The notes under the pieces were generated by a model. That model was not told the origin of the DNA. It did no database searches and saw nothing but the letters and a program-made list of their open reading frames with translations. This document shows, in pieces, positions 14,772 through 22,853 of a stretch of DNA of 24,536 nt. The position numbers and the translations under genes were made by a program. Numbering within the stretch: the first letter of the stretch is position 1; each line of letters opens with the position of its first letter. The stretch is from Pelobacter sp. UBA6812 (GTDB lineage: Bacteria; Desulfobacterota; Desulfuromonadia; Desulfuromonadales; Syntrophotaleaceae): the NCBI GenBank assembly GCA_002452265.1, contig DKEW01000086.1, forward strand, positions 5,095 to 29,630, in the 5' to 3' direction.

Positions 14772-15320
14772 TTATTTCACTTCCGGCACGATAAGACCAT
14801 AGTTTCCGTCTTTCCGGCGATAAACAACGCTGATTTCATTGCTTGAGGCATCAGAAAAAACCAGAAAGGTTTTATTCAAAAGGTCCATTTGCATAACAGC
14901 TTCTTCAACAGACAGCGGTTTAACAGAGAAACTCTGACTTCGCACGACAATCGGTTCAGGAGCACCTTCATCGATACTTTCAGCAGCGTAGATAGTTTTT
15001 TCTACCTGACGAGTCTGTTCAGACGAAGGCTTATGCCTTTTAATTTTTTCTTTATACCGCTTAAGCTGGCGTTCAAGCTTGTCCACCATACCATCAATAG
15101 CGGCATACATATCATTGGTCTCGTCAGACCCTTTAATGGTTATACCTTTAGCGACCAGCGTTACTTCGGCACAATGCCGAATTTTCTTTTCAACCGAAAG
15201 GACAGCTTGTGCGTCAATCGGTTCATCAATATATTTTTTAACCCGCGAAATTTTTTCTTCAAGATAGGTGCGAAGCGCTTCACTAACATCCATGTGTCTA
15301 AATGTCACGGCAATCTGCAT
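14772..15320 (-). CDS. hpf: Ribosome hibernation-promoting factor, long form
   Basis: Long HPF (182 aa). The N-terminal domain (about 1-100) starts MQIAVTFRHMDVSEALRTYL and has the IKGSDETNDMYAAIDGMVDKLERQLKRYKEK helix typical of YfiA/HPF proteins, which bind in the 30S decoding channel. After a linker, the C-terminal domain (about 125-182, with VVRSQSFSVKPLSVEEAVMQ and NYGLIVPEVK) mediates dimerisation of 70S into 100S particles. E. coli HPF lacks that second domain. AGGAGG precedes the ATG at good spacing. It has its own perfect -10 upstream, so it can be expressed apart from rpoN. Confidence 0.95.
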   Translation of the reverse strand: MQIAVTFRHMDVSEALRTYLEEKISRVKKYIDEPIDAQAVLSVEKKIRHCAEVTLVAKGITIKGSDETNDMYAAIDGMVDKLERQLKRYKEKIKRHKPSSEQTRQVEKTIYAAESIDEGAPEPIVVRSQSFSVKPLSVEEAVMQMDLLNKTFLVFSDASSNEISVVYRRKDGNYGLIVPEVK

Positions 15321-15389
15321 ACGTGTAATCCTCCTGATGAACGGGTTAAGTAGAGAGTCAAGACATTCCGCCTACAGGTCTCTATTACA

Positions 15390-15419
15390 ATTATACCCTG
15401 TGATTGAGGGATCGCTTAA
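15390..15419 (-). promoter_or_regulatory. Candidate hpf promoter
   Basis: A perfect TATAAT (15390-15395) has TTAAGC 18 bp upstream (15414-15419; three of six). The -35 overlaps the rpoN stop codon and a small hairpin, CGCTTA/TAAGCG (15413-15427). The start point would be near 15383, giving a leader of about 60 nt for hpf. It would allow growth-phase control separate from rpoN. Confidence 0.45.
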
Positions 15420-16873
15420 AATAAGCGCTTGCGCTCGGTAGATGAACGTATATTAAGCATTTCCCGATATTTTGTAACAGTACGGCGGGCGATATCTATC
15501 CCTTCCTGACGAAGGATATCGACTATTTTCTGATCAGAATAAGGCTTTTTAGGGTTTTCCTCGGCGACAATATCCCTGATTTTACTTTTAACACTCTCGG
15601 AAGCTATCGAGTCGCCAACTGTTGTACTTATACCGCTGTTGAAAAAATACTTCAACTCAAAGAGTCCTCGAGGAGTCTGCACATACTTGTTTGTTGTAAC
15701 GCGACTGACCGTTGATTCATGCATTTCTATATCTTCGGCCACATCGCGCAACACCAGGGGTTTGAGATACTCTATTCCCTTTTCAAAAAAGTCCCGCTGA
15801 AACTTGACAATACTTTTGGTGACACGAAATATGGTACGCTGCCGTTGGTGAATACTCTTGATTAACCAGATGGCCCCGCGTAGTTTTTCCTGAATATATT
15901 CTCCCGCCTTTTCATCAACTTTTTGCCCACCTGACAGAGCATTACGATAAAAAGAGTTGATGCGCAAACTAGGCAAGCCCTCGTCGTTAAGAACCACAAC
16001 GTACTCATCGCCAACCTTGTGGACAAAAATATCTGGAGTAATATATTGAATCTCTTCCTGACTATAAGCCCTTCCGGGACGAGGATCCAGCCCTGAAATG
16101 ACCCGTGCGGCACCAAGCACGTCATCCAATGGCAACCCAAGAGTTCTTGCAATCGATTGAAATTTGCGATTTTCAAGTTCATCGATATGATCACGCAGCA
16201 TGGTACCCACCAGGGAGTCTCCCATACCAAGGACCTCAGCCTGCTTCAGTAAACAGTCCCTAAGATTATGGGTCGCAACTCCCGCGGGATCGAAGTCCCG
16301 AACCACGCTCAAAGCCCTTTCGGTAGCTTCGAAACTCACCCCTGCTGCTTGAGAGATTTCTTCGATGGTGGCCTTAAGATAACCGTCCTCATCAATGTTG
16401 CCAATGATTTCCGAAGCAGCAGCACGTTCCTCATCCGGGATACGAATCAGATTGAGTTGCCATACAAGATGGTCGGCAAGGGAGGTTTTTTTGGTCAGAA
16501 GACTTTCGAAACTTGGACGTTCTTCTTCAGCTTCATAGGTATCGACAGTCGCGCCGCTGGCGTTATACCCATCAAGATAGTTCTGCCAATCCGCCTGATT
16601 GAATTCCTCAATATTTCCCTGGAATTCCTGAACCTCTTCGGAAGACGCTGAGGGTTCTGGGATTTCGGAAATCTCAGCAACTTCAGCAGCAAGTTCCTTA
16701 TCTTCGGCAATATCGGCACCTTCCTCCAGAACAGGATTCTCCTCCAGTTCCTGGCGTACAACTTCCTCCAACTCAATACGCGATAGTTGTAGCAGTTTAA
16801 TGGCCTGCTGCAACTGAGGAGTCATAACAAGTTGCTGACTTAGTTTGAGCTGTTGCCGAATTTCTAATGCCAT
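15416..16873 (-). CDS. rpoN: RNA polymerase sigma-54 factor
   Basis: Sigma-54 (485 aa), the alternative sigma factor that recognises -24/-12 promoters and needs AAA+ activators. Region I is the Gln/Leu-rich LKLSQQLVMTPQLQQAIKLL at the N-terminus. It is followed by an acidic region II (about 50-100, with EEGADIAEDKELAAE). The core-binding and DNA-binding domains follow, with HESTVSRVTTNKYVQTPRG near residues 375-395 as the helix-turn-helix. The RpoN box ARRTVTKYRE is at 462-471. Length is normal. It sits directly after lptB as in E. coli, with 57 bp between. I saw no convincing -24/-12 promoter within the window. Confidence 0.97.
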   Translation of the reverse strand: MALEIRQQLKLSQQLVMTPQLQQAIKLLQLSRIELEEVVRQELEENPVLEEGADIAEDKELAAEVAEISEIPEPSASSEEVQEFQGNIEEFNQADWQNYLDGYNASGATVDTYEAEEERPSFESLLTKKTSLADHLVWQLNLIRIPDEERAAASEIIGNIDEDGYLKATIEEISQAAGVSFEATERALSVVRDFDPAGVATHNLRDCLLKQAEVLGMGDSLVGTMLRDHIDELENRKFQSIARTLGLPLDDVLGAARVISGLDPRPGRAYSQEEIQYITPDIFVHKVGDEYVVVLNDEGLPSLRINSFYRNALSGGQKVDEKAGEYIQEKLRGAIWLIKSIHQRQRTIFRVTKSIVKFQRDFFEKGIEYLKPLVLRDVAEDIEMHESTVSRVTTNKYVQTPRGLFELKYFFNSGISTTVGDSIASESVKSKIRDIVAEENPKKPYSDQKIVDILRQEGIDIARRTVTKYREMLNIRSSTERKRLF

Positions 16874-16930
16874 GGTGCCCCAATCTTTTGCTTCAAATGC
16901 ATGGAAGGAAACGTGCCTGCATCAAAATTA

Positions 16931-17662
16931 TTACAAACGGAACTGTTCACCCAAATACGTTGCCCTTACTTCAGGGCAGGAGGCAATTTGTTCCGGATCT
17001 CCACAGGCTAAAATCTGTCCATCGGCCAGAATATAGGCTTTATCGCACACTCCAAGGGTTTCACGTACGTTATGATCGGAAACGAGAACGCCGATACCTC
17101 TATCGCGCAAACGACGGATGACATTCTGTATATCATGCACAGCCAAGGGATCTATGCCGGCAAAAGGCTCATCCAGAAGAATGAATCCCGGATCGATGAC
17201 CAGAGCGCGAGCAATCTCCAACCGGCGACGTTCACCTCCGGAAAGTGCGTAACCAGGCGAACGAGCTACATGCTGCAAGCGAAATTCTTCAATCAAATCA
17301 TGTGCACGTTCTTTTAATTGCCCGGAAGCGCCTTTAACCGTTTCAAGAATAGCGAGAAGATTTTCTTCTACTGTGAGTTTACGAAAAACCGACGCCTCTT
17401 GTGGAAGATAGGATATGCCTAAACGAGCCCGCTGGTACATGGGCATTCCGGTTAGGTCCTGCTGGTCCAGCAGCACTTTGCCCCGGTCTGGACGAATCAA
17501 CCCCACTACCATATAAAAGGAAGTGGTTTTCCCGGCACCATTCGGTCCGAGCAGACCAACAACCTCTCCGGAACGAACTTCGAGATCGACACCGCGCACC
17601 ACACTGCGTCCGCGATAACTTTTCCAAAGATCTCTAGCTACCAGTCTACGGCCCAACGGCAT
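16931..17662 (-). CDS. lptB: LPS export ABC transporter ATP-binding protein LptB
   Basis: Cytoplasmic ATPase (243 aa) that drives LPS extraction by LptFG. Walker A is GPNGAGKT (39-46), the signature LSGGERRR (140-147), Walker B FILLDEPFAGID (160-171), and the switch His is in VLVSDHNVRET. FAGIDPLAV and the Q-loop region YLPQEASVFRKL are LptB-like. Its ATG lies 17 nt inside the lptA 3' end with an AGGGAG before it, so the two are coupled. It would pair with LptF/LptG encoded at 618-2884. Confidence 0.96.
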   Translation of the reverse strand: MPLGRRLVARDLWKSYRGRSVVRGVDLEVRSGEVVGLLGPNGAGKTTSFYMVVGLIRPDRGKVLLDQQDLTGMPMYQRARLGISYLPQEASVFRKLTVEENLLAILETVKGASGQLKERAHDLIEEFRLQHVARSPGYALSGGERRRLEIARALVIDPGFILLDEPFAGIDPLAVHDIQNVIRRLRDRGIGVLVSDHNVRETLGVCDKAYILADGQILACGDPEQIASCPEVRATYLGEQFRL

Positions 17663-18149
17663 TCTCCCTGGGAGTCAGAATCGCCTTAACGCGCGAACCG
17701 GCTTTGCTTTTGACAATACTGCGATCTTCATTAAGGAAAAATGCTATTTCATCACCTTCTACAGAGTTTTTTCCCTGTTGAACGCGCGGTGAATCGGTCA
17801 GGACAATGGTCTCTTTACCAACTTCATAGACCCCGCGACCACCAGTTGCAATTCGATCATCCTTTGTTATCGTCACATCACCGATGGCCTCAACTCTGGA
17901 GACTTGATTATTCTTCCCCTGATAGAACACAACCAGTTTCGAAGCCTTGATGGTCAAACCTGCCTGCTTGGCAACCACATTGCCAAGAAAAACCACCTGA
18001 CGCAGCCCTCCATCAGACTCAAGCCGGTTAGAAGTGATTTCGAGTGGCTGCCCCTTTTCAAGGACCCCGGTGGCTTCAGACCAAGCAAGCCCTGGCAACA
18101 CCAGCAGGCTCAGTAGCAGCATAAGAATAAAAGTGCGGTTAAAAGCCAT
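17646..18149 (-). CDS. lptA: Periplasmic LPS transport protein LptA
   Basis: Periplasmic protein (167 aa) forming the bridge between LptC and the outer-membrane LptD. Residues 1-25 are a Sec signal peptide (FILMLLLSLLVLPGLAWSEA). The mature part is an OstA-like beta-jellyroll: LEITSNRLESDGGLRQVVFLGNV, AKQAGLTIKASKLVVFY, and GDVTITKDDRIATGGRGVYE. The order lptC-lptA-lptB is the standard one. Its start is 4 bp after lptC, and its end overlaps lptB by 17 nt. Confidence 0.92.
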   Translation of the reverse strand: MAFNRTFILMLLLSLLVLPGLAWSEATGVLEKGQPLEITSNRLESDGGLRQVVFLGNVVAKQAGLTIKASKLVVFYQGKNNQVSRVEAIGDVTITKDDRIATGGRGVYEVGKETIVLTDSPRVQQGKNSVEGDEIAFFLNEDRSIVKSKAGSRVKAILTPRENAVGP

Positions 18150-18153
18150 GGTA

Positions 18154-18726
18154 TTAATTTCCTATCCCGTGCATAAATAGCACCCTGACTTGTGAATTCA
18201 ACGTCAGGCGGCGATCTTTCAGCTCGTATCGCATGCCATGCGCGAAAAGGTCGATACTGTCTTTTTTTACCCTTACAGCTTGATGTGTAGTAATTTGGTC
18301 GGTTTCGGAAGAATAAGCCAATTGCTCAGTATAAAGCGTGTACCCTTCAGTGGTCTTTGCAACCACATTACCTTGAGCTTCAATTTCGCCTGTTTCCGAC
18401 AACCACACTCCTTGATCAGCGGTAAGGACCATCTGCTCCTGGCCCTGTTTATCGAAAAACTCAAGCCGCATATCCTGAACAGCGCTTTTGCCCTGCCCCG
18501 CTTCATAAGCTCCGGATTTGGCGGTCAAGGTCCAGCGACGTACGCCTTCGCTGGTTTCGGTATACTGAATATCCTGTAAGGAAAGATCGGCATTTGCAGG
18601 AAGAGAATCAACAACGGTCTCGGGAGCAGGTTCGGTACGCCGATCCCACAACCGATATCCGAGGCCGAAAACAACCGCCAACATAGCAATAAACAATAAA
18701 TTTCGGATAGTTACCTTATGAATCAT
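18154..18726 (-). CDS. lptC: LPS export protein LptC
   Basis: Bitopic inner-membrane protein (190 aa) that receives LPS from LptB2FG and hands it to LptA. The chosen start gives MIHKVTIRNLLFIAMLAVVF, with one N-terminal helix to about residue 25, and then a periplasmic jellyroll: LQDIQYTETSEGVRRWTLTA, AVQDMRLEFFDKQGQEQMVL, EIEAQGNVVAKTTEGYTLYT. A longer frame to 18852 overlaps kdsC and adds an unlikely hydrophilic N-terminus, so it is rejected. No good Shine-Dalgarno precedes the ATG. A promoter just upstream would make its mRNA nearly leaderless. Confidence 0.88.
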   Translation of the reverse strand: MIHKVTIRNLLFIAMLAVVFGLGYRLWDRRTEPAPETVVDSLPANADLSLQDIQYTETSEGVRRWTLTAKSGAYEAGQGKSAVQDMRLEFFDKQGQEQMVLTADQGVWLSETGEIEAQGNVVAKTTEGYTLYTEQLAYSSETDQITTHQAVRVKKDSIDLFAHGMRYELKDRRLTLNSQVRVLFMHGIGN

Positions 18727-18736
18727 AAGTGACGTC

Positions 18737-18765
18737 AGTATAGCATCATCGCCAAAGGGAGTAAA
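18737..18765 (-). promoter_or_regulatory. Candidate lptCAB-rpoN promoter
   Basis: TTTACT (18760-18765; four of six) and TATACT (18737-18742; five of six) are separated by 17 bp in the gap between kdsC and lptC. The predicted start falls only about 5 nt before the lptC ATG. It could give lptCAB-rpoN transcription separate from the kds genes, as internal promoters do in E. coli. Confidence 0.5.
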
Positions 18766-18799
18766 GAAGGTTCCGTAAACAATTGGCACGAGTTTTGAT

Positions 18800-19330
18800 T
18801 CACGGCATATTCCCTTTGACAAAATAGCGGTCCGTAACAGCACTCCAACCACCGGTCTGCTTAAGCAGAATTTCGCATACCTCTCGCACGGCTCCGCGTC
18901 CGCCGCAGCGGTATGTCACATAATGAACGTGCTCTTTCACTTCGTCGACCGCATCGGCTACCGTGGCGGAATATCCAACCCGCAATAAAATAGGGAGATC
19001 AACCAGATCATCCCCCATATATGCGACCTCATCATCCTTAAAACCGCGTTCCCGAAGAATTTCCTCATAGGGAACGATTTTATCTTTGGCACCCTGATAG
19101 AGAATTTCAATCCCTAGTTCATCTGCACGTCGCTGAACGATAGAAGAATTGCGACCCGTAATAATACCCACCTGAATACCGGCACGTTGAAGCAGCTTCA
19201 GACCATGGCCGTCCTTAACATCAAAGCTTTTGACTTCTCCACCATTTGCATCGTAATGAATGCGGCCATCAGTCATGATCCCATCCACATCCAGCAACAA
19301 CAGACGTATCTTCGACAGCGCCAATTCCAT
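18800..19330 (-). CDS. kdsC: 3-deoxy-D-manno-octulosonate 8-phosphate phosphatase
   Basis: HAD-superfamily phosphatase (176 aa) that converts Kdo-8-phosphate to Kdo, the third step of Kdo synthesis. Motif I is LLLDVDGIMTDG (Asp14 and Asp16), motif II IITGRNSS, and AYMGDDLVDLPIL is motif IV. The short C1-type form with no large cap domain is expected, since KdsC is a tetramer. The start overlaps the kdsD stop by one base (TGATG). The C-terminal tail is a little longer than in E. coli after alignment by eye. Confidence 0.95.
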   Translation of the reverse strand: MELALSKIRLLLLDVDGIMTDGRIHYDANGGEVKSFDVKDGHGLKLLQRAGIQVGIITGRNSSIVQRRADELGIEILYQGAKDKIVPYEEILRERGFKDDEVAYMGDDLVDLPILLRVGYSATVADAVDEVKEHVHYVTYRCGGRGAVREVCEILLKQTGGWSAVTDRYFVKGNMP

Positions 19331-20301
19331 CAGACCACCCCGGCTTTCAGTAAATCATGTAGGTGGATAATGCCCACCGGCACAGTACTGTCATCACTGT
19401 CAAACACAAACAGTGAGGTAATGGAGAATTCTTCCATTTTCTGCACAGCTTTGGCGGCGAGATTGCCTCGCAAAATCCGTTTGGGATTGCTGCACATGAC
19501 CTCACCTAATGACAAGTTCAAGACATCACAGCCTCTTCCCATTGTGCGTCGTAAATCGCCATCCGTAAAGACTCCGACAAGGTCCCCGCTATCGTTTAAA
19601 ACCCCTGTAATGCCAAGTTTTTTACTGGTAATTTCAAACAAGGCCTCTTTCAGTGGGGTATTTACCGCGGCCAGGGGAATATCATTTCCCGTGTGCATCA
19701 GGTCTTCCACCTTCAACAAAAGTTTTTTGCCCAATGCACCCCCGGGATGAAACAATGCAAAATCTTCCTCCCTGAAACCGCGCCGCTCCAAGAGAGCCAC
19801 AGCTAAAGCGTCACCCATTGCCAGAGTGGCGGTGGTGCTGGCGGTAGGAGCCAGACCAAGGGGACAGGCCTCTTCACGAACGGCAACATTGAGAAACACG
19901 TCAGCAGCTCGTGCCAAAGCACTCTTCTCTTGACCAGCCATCCCAATCAGGGGCAACCCCATCCGCTTTATAACCGGAAGAATGCGTACAATTTCTTCGG
20001 TATTGCCGGAATTGGACACGGCAATCACGACATCGCCCTTCATGAGCATGCCGAGGTCACCATGAATTCCTTCGGCCGGATGCAGAAAGAATGTCGGCGT
20101 ACCGGTGGATGACATGGTAGCGGCAATTTTCTGGCAAATCAGTCCGGACTTACCCATACCTGTAATCACTACCCGTCCCTGGCAGGACAAAATAAGTTCA
20201 ACAGCAGCGATAAAATGATCGTCCAGTCGCTGCGAAAGAGCAACGATGGCCTCGGCTTCAATTTGAAGAACCTTTCTGGCCGTATCCAACATATCCGTCA
20301 C
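19330..20301 (-). CDS. kdsD: Arabinose-5-phosphate isomerase
   Basis: Sugar isomerase (323 aa) making D-arabinose-5-phosphate from ribulose-5-phosphate, the first step to Kdo. The SIS domain (about 40-185) has GMGKSGLICQKIAATMSSTG, HPAEGIHGDLGML and SNSGNTEEIV. Two CBS domains follow (about 205-260 and 270-323, with VEDLMHTGNDIP and VMCSNPKRI). It starts with GTG at 20301, overlapping the kdsA stop by four bases (GTGA). Neighbouring kdsC and kdsA make the KdsD assignment firm over GutQ or KpsF paralogs. Confidence 0.95.
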   Translation of the reverse strand: MTDMLDTARKVLQIEAEAIVALSQRLDDHFIAAVELILSCQGRVVITGMGKSGLICQKIAATMSSTGTPTFFLHPAEGIHGDLGMLMKGDVVIAVSNSGNTEEIVRILPVIKRMGLPLIGMAGQEKSALARAADVFLNVAVREEACPLGLAPTASTTATLAMGDALAVALLERRGFREEDFALFHPGGALGKKLLLKVEDLMHTGNDIPLAAVNTPLKEALFEITSKKLGITGVLNDSGDLVGVFTDGDLRRTMGRGCDVLNLSLGEVMCSNPKRILRGNLAAKAVQKMEEFSITSLFVFDSDDSTVPVGIIHLHDLLKAGVV

Positions 20302-21131
20302 GATTTGGTGTTTCCTTTAATAATGGCGTCAATCGCCAGTAATTCCTGAAGCACGGTCTTTACTTCAGCAAGAGGCAAAGAATTGGCCCCATCGCACAAG
20401 GCATGATCAGGATCAGGATGCACTTCCCAAAACAGGCCGTCGATACCCACGGCAACCGCGGCACGCGAAAGCGCTGCAACAAACTGCCGCTGCCCGCCCG
20501 AGGAGGTACCGGCACCACCCGGCAACTGAACAGCATGGGTGGCATCAAAGATAACAGGGCATCCCATCTCGCGCATGATGGCGAGGGCACGCATATCCAC
20601 AACCAGGTTGTTATACCCAAAGGATGTTCCGCGTTCCGTCAGGAGGATACGATCATTACCTGTTGAAGAAATTTTTGCAACGGCGTTAGCCATATCCCAG
20701 GGAGCAAGGAATTGCCCTTTTTTTATATTGACTACTTTGCCACTGCGCCCTGCAGCCAGCAGCAGATCGGTCTGACGACACAAAAACGCGGGGATCTGCA
20801 GAATATCCAAAACCCTGGCCGCAGGCTCAACCTGACTCACATCGTGAATATCAGATACTACAGGCAAGCCTGTCTGCTGTCGGACCTTGTCGAGAATACG
20901 TAATCCCTCATCAAGCCCTGGACCACGATAGGCCGAAACCGATGTCCTGTTGGCCTTGTCAAAGGAGGCCTTAAAAACAACCTGAATCCCTAGCTCGTTT
21001 TTTAATTGCAACAAGTGCCGTGCGATATGAAGAGTATGATCCTCCCCCTCCATGACGCATGGCCCGGCAATCAGTACAAACGGCCGGCCCCCACCAAAAG
21101 TGACATCGGCTACGTTCAACGCACCAGGCAT
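20298..21131 (-). CDS. kdsA: 2-dehydro-3-deoxyphosphooctonate aldolase (Kdo-8-P synthase)
   Basis: Aldol-type synthase (277 aa from the chosen start) that condenses PEP with arabinose-5-phosphate to give Kdo-8-phosphate. Marks are FVLIAGPCVMEGEDHTL, VFKASFDKANRTSV, VSDIHDV, VNIKKGQFLAPWDM, LTERGTSFGYNNLVVDMR, FDATHAVQLPGG and the DGLFWEVHPDPD ending. The Cys in AGPCVMEG is the position of the metal ligand in metal-dependent forms, and CDGANSLPL contains a metal-site Asp. The ATG at 21131 has GAGG six bases upstream, just after the pyrG stop. An earlier ATG at 21146 overlaps pyrG by 14 nt and is less well supported. Confidence 0.94.
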   Translation of the reverse strand: MPGALNVADVTFGGGRPFVLIAGPCVMEGEDHTLHIARHLLQLKNELGIQVVFKASFDKANRTSVSAYRGPGLDEGLRILDKVRQQTGLPVVSDIHDVSQVEPAARVLDILQIPAFLCRQTDLLLAAGRSGKVVNIKKGQFLAPWDMANAVAKISSTGNDRILLTERGTSFGYNNLVVDMRALAIMREMGCPVIFDATHAVQLPGGAGTSSGGQRQFVAALSRAAVAVGIDGLFWEVHPDPDHALCDGANSLPLAEVKTVLQELLAIDAIIKGNTKS

Positions 21132-21132
21132 A

Positions 21133-22737
21133 TCAAGCCTCACCATGCTGCTTCAAACTGGCTCCGACAAAAGACTCGAACAGCGGGTGTGGATCCATGG
21201 GTTTCGAACGAAACTCGGGATGAAACTGACAACCCAAAAACCAGGGATGGTCTTCAATTTCTACAATTTCCATGAGGTCAGCATCGTTATAGATACCAGA
21301 GATGACAAGGCCGCCCTTTTCCAGCTGTTCGCGGTAGACATTATTGAACTCATAGCGATGCCGATGACGCTCAAGCACATCTTCCTTACCATAGATACGC
21401 CGTGCGAGAGTCCCATCTACCAATTGGCAGGGGTAGGCACCCAGGCGCATCGTACCACCTTTGCGGGTTACTTTTTTCTGATGTTCCATGATGTGGATGA
21501 CCGGGTTGACAGCATCTTCCTTGAATTCGGAAGAGAAGCAGTCCTCGATGCCACAGACATTGCGCGCGAATTCAACCACGGCCATCTGCATACCGAGACA
21601 GATCCCGAAAAATGGGATTTTATTCTCTCTGGCAAAGCGTATCGCAGCAATCTTTCCTTCGCTTCCGCGATGGCCAAAACCACCTGGTACCAAAATCCCG
21701 TCCACGCCTTTAAATGTGTCTCCGATACCATGTCGCTCCAGAGCCTCAGAATCGACATAAACCAGGTTCACACGACAATTGTTGGCGATACCGCCGTGAG
21801 TAAGAGCCTCAGACAAAGACTTGTAGCTCTCCGTAAGTTCCACGTATTTACCGACAATAGCGATCGTGGTTTCCGCCTCGGGTTGCTGAAAACGCTTTAC
21901 AATGCGTTCCCATTCCGTAAGGTCGGGTGCCTTGGTCCAGATATTCAGATAGTCGATGATCCTCTCATCAAGCCCTTCTTCGTGATAGGCGATGGGCACT
22001 TCATAAATACACTTGACGTCGCGGGCTGTGACAACAGCTTCTTCATCGACATTGCAAAACAGTGCAATTTTAGCCTTCATATCCCGCGGGATGTCCCGAT
22101 CACAACGACACAACAGGATATTCGGCTGGATGCCGATCTCACGCAGTTCCTTGACGCTGTGCTGCGTCGGCTTGGTCTTCAACTCACCGGCCGTCGGGAT
22201 ATAAGGAACCAGCGTCAGGTGAACATACAATACATTCTCACGTCCGCGCTCGACCCGGAACTGCCGGATAGCCTCGAGAAACGGTAAGGATTCAATATCG
22301 CCGACGGTACCACCGACTTCAACAATGGCAATATCGACATCTTTGGAATTAGCCAAAATCTTCGATTTGATCTCGTTGGTAATATGCGGAATGACCTGCA
22401 CCGTACCGCCAAGATAGTCACCACGCCGCTCTTTTCGAATGACGGAGTCATAAACCTGCCCGGTGGTAAAATTGGATTTCTGACTCAATCGGGCAGAGGT
22501 GAAGCGCTCGTAATGCCCAAGATCCAGATCCGTTTCAGCACCATCATCGGTGACGAATACTTCACCATGCTGAAAAGGGCTCATGGTACCGGGATCGACA
22601 TTAATGTATGGATCCATTTTCTGCATGGACACCCGAAGCCCTCGGGCTTCCATCAAGGCTCCAATAGAAGCGGCAGCAAGACCTTTTCCAAGGGAAGAGA
22701 CAACTCCGCCGGTGATGAACAAAAATTTGGTTTTCAT
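21133..22737 (-). CDS. pyrG: CTP synthase
   Basis: Glutamine-dependent CTP synthase (534 aa), UTP to CTP. The N-terminal amidoligase domain starts MKTKFLFITGGVVSSLGKGL with the P-loop at residues 11-19 and DPYINVDPGTMSPFQHGEVF after it. The C-terminal amidotransferase domain has GGFGHRGSEGKI and the nucleophile Cys in FFGICLGMQMAVVEFARN. The His and Glu of the triad are near FHPEF at the end. The ATG is preceded by GGAGG; an in-frame run to 22788 is rejected. It lies between kdsB and kdsA, where CTP is needed for CMP-Kdo. A long antisense open frame across it is not a gene. Confidence 0.97.
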   Translation of the reverse strand: MKTKFLFITGGVVSSLGKGLAAASIGALMEARGLRVSMQKMDPYINVDPGTMSPFQHGEVFVTDDGAETDLDLGHYERFTSARLSQKSNFTTGQVYDSVIRKERRGDYLGGTVQVIPHITNEIKSKILANSKDVDIAIVEVGGTVGDIESLPFLEAIRQFRVERGRENVLYVHLTLVPYIPTAGELKTKPTQHSVKELREIGIQPNILLCRCDRDIPRDMKAKIALFCNVDEEAVVTARDVKCIYEVPIAYHEEGLDERIIDYLNIWTKAPDLTEWERIVKRFQQPEAETTIAIVGKYVELTESYKSLSEALTHGGIANNCRVNLVYVDSEALERHGIGDTFKGVDGILVPGGFGHRGSEGKIAAIRFARENKIPFFGICLGMQMAVVEFARNVCGIEDCFSSEFKEDAVNPVIHIMEHQKKVTRKGGTMRLGAYPCQLVDGTLARRIYGKEDVLERHRHRYEFNNVYREQLEKGGLVISGIYNDADLMEIVEIEDHPWFLGCQFHPEFRSKPMDPHPLFESFVGASLKQHGEA

Positions 22738-22801
22738 GAACAAAGCCTCCATCCGGACGGTCGCTAACGCACCACCCTCAAGGATCAAAACGAAAATTCG
22801 A

Positions 22802-22830
22802 ATTCTACACGGAAAATTCAGAGATTTAAA
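22802..22830 (-). promoter_or_regulatory. Candidate pyrG promoter
   Basis: TTTAAA (22825-22830; four of six) and TAGAAT (22802-22807; five of six) are separated by 17 bp, in the 116-bp gap between kdsB and pyrG. The predicted leader is about 58 nt with GGAGG near its end. I see no pyrG-type attenuator hairpin there. Confidence 0.4.
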
Positions 22831-22853
22831 GCATCAAAATCCTGCTTGGTCAT

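Noticed and set aside
18727..18852. LptC start at 18852
   Set aside because: It overlaps kdsC and would place 42 non-family residues before the membrane anchor.
21052..22287. Plus-strand open frame of 411 codons
   Set aside because: It lies fully antisense to pyrG and the start of kdsA, has no ribosome binding site and no recognisable domain. Its openness follows from the codon use of pyrG on the other strand.
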